DNA of 64,000 bases from Orychophragmus violaceus (Eukaryota; Streptophyta; Magnoliopsida; Brassicales; Brassicaceae). The first letter of the stretch is position 1; each line of letters begins with the position of its first letter. A program made the translations under genes and the position numbers. The notes under the pieces were generated by a model. That model searched no databases and had not been told where the DNA came from. It saw only the letters and a program-made list of their open reading frames with translations. Positions 58,395 through 64,000 of the stretch are shown here, piece by piece. The stretch is from assembly GCA_030180135.1 (NCBI GenBank), contig CM058230.1:99626439-99690438 (forward strand), written 5' to 3'.

Positions 58395-59260
58395 TAGGTC
58401 CATCATCTTTTGAGGATATCAAGAAGGTTGATGGTGTTATTTATCCTTCATTCAAATTGGCTTGCGAAGTGTTGAGTTTGCTTGATGATGATATTGTATA
58501 TGTTGAAGTTATAAAAGAAACAGCTCAATGGAGTAGCGGTACGTATGTGCGGGAATAATTTGTTCTAATACTTCTAACTAATATTGTTCAAAATCCACCA
58601 GAACTCTTAAATAAAACATGGAATTTGTATCGGATGACATATTAATCAAGCAAAGAGCCATAAGAAAAAATCCATGTAAGTAAAATCATATCATACCATG
58701 GCAGAAAATAGTATTTTCCGACTGAGCCTATATAGATATTTATTACAGTCTTTCGAACGTTTTTGTTTTGTTCCTATAACTTAAGCAAATGTCTTAAACT
58801 TTTATTTGTTTGACTTACAGATTATAGCATGAACGAACAACATATCAAAAATTATGCATTGGTGGAAATTGAAGTGCTTATGCGTAAAAGTGGGAGTTCA
58901 CTATCTAAAATTAAAGGTATGCCAAAACCGAATATGAGTGCAACGGCTACGGATAACAACATGTAGATATCAAAAGAGTTAGCAGACAATTGTGATGAGC
59001 TGAAATCTGACTTAGAGAGATCTGCCCAAACTTACAGACGAACAAATAGGTGTTTATAACGAGATTATGATCGAAGTTAACAATGGAACTGGTGGTATGT
59101 TTTCCTTTTATGGATTTGGCGGAACAGGGAAATTTTTTATGTGGAGTGTTCTTGGAGAGACTATTCGATCAAAGGGTCAAATATTATTAAATGTTGCATC
59201 CAGTGGTATTGCTGATTTGTTGCTAAAAGGTGGTAGAATGGCTCATTCTAGATTTGGAAT
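58395..59260 (+). pseudogene. Helitron replicase-helicase gene, segment 3 (PIF1-like helicase start)
   Basis: Reading resumes right after the CACTA: GPSSFEDIKKVDGVIYPSFK, LACEVLSLLDDDIVYVEVI (58399-58530). Then, after a gap with stops, NYALVEIEVLMRKSGSSL (58850-58905). The helicase domain follows from 59067: MIEVNNGTGGMFSFYGFGG, the Walker A region (59112-59135) reading GFGGTGKF with Phe where Thr/Ser is required, then GQILLNVASSGIADLLL and AHSRFGI. The frame is cut at 59260 by a CACTA terminus and the rest of the helicase is not in the window. Dead copy. Confidence 0.85.
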
Positions 59261-59744
59261 CACTATAAGAAAACAGGGAATTCGCGACTACAAAATTAGT
59301 CAGTAAACAGTCGCTAACCACCTACTTACGACTGATTTGCGACTGAAATACGTAGTCGCCAAACAAGGCGTCGCTAGATAAATCAGTCGCAAAACAATCT
59401 TTAATTAGCGACTATTTTGCGATTGTTTGTCATTCGTCGCTGTTGAGTCGCTAATTTTGCGACTTATATGCGACAACTATGCGATCAAAATGCAATTATT
59501 TATATATACTCGCTAATCAGTCGTAAAGTTTAGGGACTAATTTGCGACTATTTAGTGACTTAAAAATAAAATAAAAAATAAAAAACAAAAATAAAAATAT
59601 AAGAAAAAAATCAAAAAAAAAATATTTTTATATTTTGTATTACAAAAAAAGACAAATACAAATACAAATACAAATACAAATAAAATACAAAAAAATCAAA
59701 AAAATTATTGTATGGCTTGAGATCTCGGTGAAGGAAAGATTTTG
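59261..59744 (+). mobile_element. CACTA element, left terminus (GCGACT-repeat type)
   Basis: CACTATAAGAAAACAGGG at 59261 is a CACTA end inserted in the Helitron helicase frame. It is followed by some 15 TTGCGACT / AGTCGC words in both orientations to about 59550, then A-rich sequence. A different family from the complete element at 49692. At 59745 it is interrupted by an LTR, so no coding part is visible. Confidence 0.75.
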
Positions 59745-61518
59745 TGTAACACCCGTCTCCCGGCGAACCGGAGACGCGGCATTAAGGCACCGTTTAACCT
59801 GATTCGGTCCAACCGGGACGCCATCCCAACTGGTTCTAGGTCCCAGGCGCCTCTTTCGTATTAAAAGCCACCATTAACGTCACATGACTGTATCGATCCC
59901 GCATCCGGATCTGCAAGAAAACGGGGGCGGGGAAAGGAAAAGAGGCCTGAGTAATTGTTTCAAAAACAATTACCCAGTGAGGACGGATTTAGAGAACCCG
60001 CGATCCCGGCTTACGCCACACAATTACGACTCACAAGTCCTAAGCTAATATCACCTTGCAAACAGGCCCGAAGGGTTCACCACACAATACTAACGCCCAC
60101 TCGTGCTTTTGCATTCATGAACACCTCCCAGCCCGAAGGCCCACACAACCGGCTCACCCGGCAAAACTCTTCGGCCCTCTCGGCCATTACTCATGGGGGT
60201 CTCATCAAAACCCCCTTCCGACGATTCAACGGACACGTACCCCCGCAATGTACGCATCCTGCCACGCAACACCCTTTCGGGGGACCTACCACAATACTAA
60301 ACATTCATATCCCTCACGCACACGCAACGTTTTCGGTTTAAGCGATAACCTAGCAGTTCTATGTTCTACAATCAATCACATCAGACGTCTTACTACTCTA
60401 TACTACCTAGGAAAGACAACATTAACAGAGGACTATATTCCGGAATTGAATGAAGCAAGAGAGATCACAAACGGTCCTCACCTTAGCCAAATAAGAGGAA
60501 AAACGGTAATTTAGAAGCTCCATTAGCCCGAACGGACATCAAATCTGGAAACAGGACAAGAAATCGAGTGAGATAGGCTTTCGTTTCGTTCGAATCGGGT
60601 TTAGGATGGGCAAGTTATGGTCAATCGAAGTTGGTTGACTAGAAGTCAACGGTCAGGTCAAAGTCAACCGGTTGACCCGGTCAACCCAGACCCAGACTCA
60701 AACCCAGACAGAACCAGGCCCAATCCATAACCGGCCCAATTGCCTAAACTAGATCCTAACCAAACTAAACCGGGAACTGAATTGATTTAAACCAGGAATT
60801 GAATTGAACCAGCTAAACCGGGAAATATAATTGAAATTGGAAATTAAACCGGTCGGTTAACCTAACCAAACTGGTCAACGCTACCCGGTCAACCCAGCCG
60901 GTCAACCCGAGTTGACTCGGTCGCCGGCGGGTCAACTCGGCGGCGGTCCGGCGACTCTCCGGCGGCGGCGGGCGGCGGTGCTCCGGCGACGGGGACGGCA
61001 GCGGCGGCGCGTAACTTCTCCGACGAAGGCGCGTGGCTCCGGCGGCGGCGCATGGGCCTCCAGCGCGTGGTTCCTCTGGCGCGCGTGGATCTCACGCGCC
61101 TGTGACTCCTCCGGCGCATGCAGGCGCGTGCGGCGGCGTGTGGGGCTCGGGTCGGCGGCTCCGGCTTCGTCACGGCGGTCACGATGGTGGGCTCGGTTTC
61201 TCGGGATTCGGGATATTTTGAGAGTTACGAAAAGAAGAAAACGTTTTTGGGTTAAAAACACAGATTCGGGATTCCCAGAGTTACCTGGTGAGAGAGGGAA
61301 GAAGAAAAACGTGGATAGAGCTTTCTGGTGCTTCGAACGGCTCACGATCTCGACAGAGCTTCGCCAAGAGAAGAGAAAATAGGGTTTCTGGAAGAAGGGA
61401 GGCTAGTATTTATAGGGAGGGTTAGGGTTTCTGGGAAAAGGAAAGTGGGCTTGGCCTTTTGGGCTGGGCTTTCTTCCCTTTTAAAAAAAATTTGTGGACC
61501 GGGTTTGGGTATGTTACA
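59745..61518 (-). repeat. 3' LTR of the gag-only element (1774 bp)
   Basis: Minus strand: starts TGTAACATACCC after the PPT and ends GGGTGTTACA. Compared with the other LTR, it has an extra CCCGGCGAACCGGAGACG-like segment near 59760 that forms a hairpin with GTCTCC. A GC-rich CCGGCGG-type block (about 60897-61200) lies inside. The open frames in it are low-complexity or shared by both LTRs and are not called genes. Confidence 0.85.
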
Positions 61519-61535
61519 ATTCTCCCGCCCCCCTT
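61519..61535 (-). other. polypurine tract
   Basis: Minus strand AAGGGGGGCGGGAGAAT, directly before the 3' LTR. Confidence 0.85.
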
Positions 61536-61823
61536 GAAAAGAATTCGTCCCGAATTCTGGAGGCTCGGTTTCCCGGTCGCTATTGAACTCAAGGCTTCCA
61601 TCTACTCAGGGTGCGGAGACTGAGCTACGGAAAGTCCGTTCGGAAGGGCACGATGTAATGTAGGAATTAATATGAATAAAGAATAGGGCTACATAGTTTT
61701 AAAATAATAAAAGTAAAAACCGACTACGCAAAAACCGCGTAAAAACTCAAACGAAAGAAAACACCAATATCTAGAAAGAATAACTACGCCCTACTCCTAG
61801 CAAATCCCCAAAGCCCCCCGACT

Positions 61824-62939
61824 CTAGCCACTCGATGATCCTGGGGTCCGGTACTCGAGATCCTGGTCTCCTCGGTACAGCTGGTCGTATTCGCTCACGT
61901 ACTCCTCTGGATCAGATTCTGGCTCTGAATCTGAGATGGTGATCACTGGTGGTGACACCTCCTGCTCCTGCATCTGTGCAGCCTGCTGCTGCTTCCTCTG
62001 CTCCTGCTCCCAGGCGGCCTGCTGCTGATCCAAACTCTCATGTACCCATTCCCGGGTAGCCCGCTGCTCATCCAGCCAGGCATAGTCTCTGGCCTCCTGC
62101 TCTCGTTGTATCCTCTGCTCATCATCCCAAGCCTTCTGTTGTTCCGCCATCACTTGTCGCCTGATTGCCTCATTCCTTTGGTTCCTTTCCCTCTCTTGCT
62201 GTCTGTAGGCCATATCCCTCTGATTCCTTTCCATAGCTTCAGCATAACGAGCCGCCATCGCAACCAAACTGTACTCTCCATACTCTCCGCCATCTGTCAT
62301 CCCCTGACGAATATCCGGTAACAGTCCATCCATGAACATGGTCATCATGTGGATCGGCGACCTAGGGTAAGTGCATCCTGCTCTCCAGATGAACAAGCCC
62401 AGATACTCCTCCACGCTCATCCCAACCATCTGGAATGGTCGGGGCACATCCCGAGGAAGCTCCTGCGCCTGGGGCCTCGATGTCGACGCTACCGGCGTGT
62501 CGTCCTCATGCGGTATCGTCTCGGGTCCAAACTCCGGATAAGTCGGGTCACGCTGGGCTGAGGGTCTCACAGTCATGAAACACACATGGGCTGGCGGGTT
62601 GGGATGACTCTCTTCCACTGCAGGCTCCATCCCTGGCCTCCTAACACTGGGTGCACCCGCAGATGCCGATGGAGCCGCTACGGGCGTCTTCCGGGGTCGA
62701 CCTCTACCCCTCGCTGGCCTCGAAACTGATTCAAGTGGAACTGACGTACGCACGGATCTACCAGCTAGGTACCGGGTGGACGGCTGGGCGGCGCCAGGGA
62801 TCACAACTGGCGTCCCGATCGTGAGACGTCTCCTCTGTCGCGGCGGTGCACTCCTCCTGGTCAAGGCACATGCTCGCAGAACACTGGTGGGGCTAGGGGC
62901 GTACTCGGACCCAGAATCGGAGCTCAAATCAGTGGACAT
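61824..62939 (-). CDS. gag-like protein of the pol-less LTR element
   Basis: Minus-strand frame open without interruption. I prefer the ATG at 62939 (MSTDLSSDSGSEYAPSP, about 371 residues); an upstream ATG at 62969 adds ten residues. N-terminal third: basic, P/A/R-rich (RRSAPPRQRRRL). Middle: FQMVGMSVEEYLGLFIWRAG, MMTMFMDGLLPDIRQGMTDG and LVAMAARYAEAMERNQRD, which match the retrotransposon gag core pattern. C-terminal third: a long Q/E/R coiled coil (about residues 260-350), then an acidic tail. There is no CCHC zinc knuckle and the frame stops at TAG without pol. The intact frame in a small element suggests selection on, or recent loss of, mobility. Otherwise it could be a fast-evolving capsid relic. 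Confidence 0.75.
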   Translation of the reverse strand: MSTDLSSDSGSEYAPSPTSVLRACALTRRSAPPRQRRRLTIGTPVVIPGAAQPSTRYLAGRSVRTSVPLESVSRPARGRGRPRKTPVAAPSASAGAPSVRRPGMEPAVEESHPNPPAHVCFMTVRPSAQRDPTYPEFGPETIPHEDDTPVASTSRPQAQELPRDVPRPFQMVGMSVEEYLGLFIWRAGCTYPRSPIHMMTMFMDGLLPDIRQGMTDGGEYGEYSLVAMAARYAEAMERNQRDMAYRQQERERNQRNEAIRRQVMAEQQKAWDDEQRIQREQEARDYAWLDEQRATREWVHESLDQQQAAWEQEQRKQQQAAQMQEQEVSPPVITISDSEPESDPEEYVSEYDQLYRGDQDLEYRTPGSSSG

Positions 62940-63127
62940 CCTGCATAAAACAAAACTAAGTGAGGTCACAACAGGAGATAATCAGTGATATATTGGTGTT
63001 TGGAAAGACTTTCGCAAGTAACTGTTTTAATAAAATTTTGCAAACGTTTTGAAAAGATTTGAAAACGGAGTTTTGGGTAACAACGAAAGCTGCTCTCCCA
63101 TGATAGGACTGGGAGACCTTAACCTAT

Positions 63128-63140
63128 GCTCTGATACCTA
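63128..63140 (-). other. primer binding site, tRNA-Met type
   Basis: Minus strand TAGGTATCAGAGC, two bases inside the 5' LTR end, complementary to the 3' end of initiator tRNA-Met with minor differences. Confidence 0.85.
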
Positions 63141-63142
63141 AT

Positions 63143-64000
63143 TGTAACACCCGTCTCCGGTTCGGCATTAAGGCACCTGTTGAACCGAATTTGGTCCAAC
63201 CGGGACGCCATCCCAACTGGTTCCAGGTCCCATGCGCCTCCTTCGTATTAAAAGCCACCAACGACGTCACGTGACTGTATCGATCCCACATCCGGACCTG
63301 CAAGAAAAGGGGACAAAGAAAGGAAAGGAGGCCTGAGTAATTGTTTCAAACACAATTACCCAATGAGGGTGGATTTAGGGAACCCGCGATCCCGGCTTAC
63401 GCCACACAATTACGACTCATAAGTCCTTAGCTAATATCACCTTGCAAACAGGCCGGAAGGGTTCACCACACAATACTAACGCCCACTCGTGCTTTCGCAT
63501 TCATGAACACTTTCCAGCCCGAAGGCCCACACAACCGGCTCACCCGGCAAAACTCTTCGGCCCTCTCAGCCATTACTCATGGGGGGCTCGCCAAAACCCC
63601 CTTCCGACGATTCAAAGGACACGTACCCCCGCAATGTACGCATCTTGCCACGCAACACCCTTTCGGGGGACCTACCACAATACTAAACATTCATATCCCT
63701 CACGCACACGCAACGTTTTTGGTTCATGCGATAATCTAGCAGTTCTATGTTCTACAATCAATCACATCAGACGTCTTACTACTCTATACTACCTAGGAAA
63801 GACAACATTAACAGAGGACTATCGTCCGAAATTGAATGAAGCAAGGGAGATCACAACCGGTCCTCACTTTAGCCAAAGAAGAGGGCAAAACGGTAATTTA
63901 TAAGCTTCATTAGCCTGAACGGACATCAGATCTGGAAAGAGGACGAGAAATCTAGTGAGATAGGCTTTCGTTTCGTTCGAATCGAGTTTAGGATGGTCAA
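63143..64000 (-). repeat. 5' LTR of the gag-only element (partial)
   Basis: Matches 59745 onward base for base apart from scattered substitutions and short indels (for example TTAGCTAATATCACC shared). It continues beyond the window. Confidence 0.88.

Larger units (their letters stand above)
59745..64000 (-). mobile_element. gag-only (pol-less) LTR retrotransposon, Tekay-like, right LTR cut by window
   Basis: Direct repeats starting TGTAACACCCGTCTCC at 59745 and 63143 are the LTRs. The polypurine tract (61519-61535) and PBS (63128-63140) show minus orientation. The internal region is only 1624 bp and encodes one gag-like protein, no protease, RT, RNase H or integrase. This fits the TR-GAG class of non-autonomous elements, mobilised in trans. 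The right LTR continues past 64000, so the target duplication cannot be checked. Confidence 0.85.

Noticed and set aside
60056..60514. Plus-strand 152-residue frame, also present at 63442-63903
   Set aside because: It lies in both LTRs of the gag-only element, on the strand opposite to the element; repeated presence reflects LTR identity, not a gene.
60889..61382. Long frames in the GC-rich part of the LTR on both strands
   Set aside because: CCGGCGG-type low complexity removes stops in several frames; no domain.
1..64000. CRISPR array, bacterial operon or ribosomal RNA genes
   Set aside because: No regularly spaced identical repeats with unique spacers, no ribosome binding sites, and the content is plant transposable elements throughout.

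Overview
The window reads as plant nuclear heterochromatin, most likely pericentromeric DNA from a Brassicaceae species. The inference rests on element types: an Athila-lineage Gypsy element with a tRNA-Asp-type primer binding site, Tat- and Tekay-like LTRs, CACTA transposons with a TNP2-type transposase plus a Transposase_24 protein, and Helitrons with RPA-like (DUF223) genes. I recognise no host housekeeping gene. Almost every coding stretch belongs to a transposable element, and most are broken.

Layout. 1-7222: right-hand part of a CACTA element (plus strand): decayed transposase, two small related genes, a six-exon Transposase_24-type gene and a 3' array of CGTCGG repeats. 7745-8330: foldback element with a tRNA-like core and a GGTAATAC-type tandem array. 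9055-9870: GC-rich gene-like patch. 10369-11301: MITE-like inverted-repeat element. About 11.9-14.4 kb: 5' end of a Copia element (LTR, PBS, gag only). 15.6-18.2 kb: minus-strand Helitron-like segment with an RPA-like gene and a visible 5' terminus; a second RPA-like remnant lies at 20.7-21.6 kb. 22043-22790: CACTA terminus with telomere-like tandem repeats. 23071-30618: 5'-truncated Tat-lineage Gypsy element with pol remnants, a minisatellite, an antisense gene and a 3' LTR. 30619-35981: two copies of a long TGTAAC...TTACA LTR, one inserted head-to-head in the other.

From 35982 to at least 59260 the substrate is an old autonomous Helitron whose replicase-helicase gene is split three times: by an Athila-like element (38097-47436, target duplication ACTAT), by a structurally complete CACTA element (49692-58394, target duplication TAG) and by another CACTA terminus (59261). 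That last element is itself interrupted at 59745 by a gag-only, pol-less LTR element (minus strand) that runs off the right edge.

How the genes work together: the CACTA at 49692-58394 has an open TNP2-like transposase and a companion protein with three C-terminal repeats, and is the best candidate for a recently autonomous element. The Helitron, Tat, Athila and Copia proteins carry stops, frameshifts, deletions or lost catalytic residues. The most unusual signal is a pair of TCGATCGA-like octamers phased by 21 bp that recurs in both the Copia and the Athila-like element. All coordinates and alignments were made by eye.
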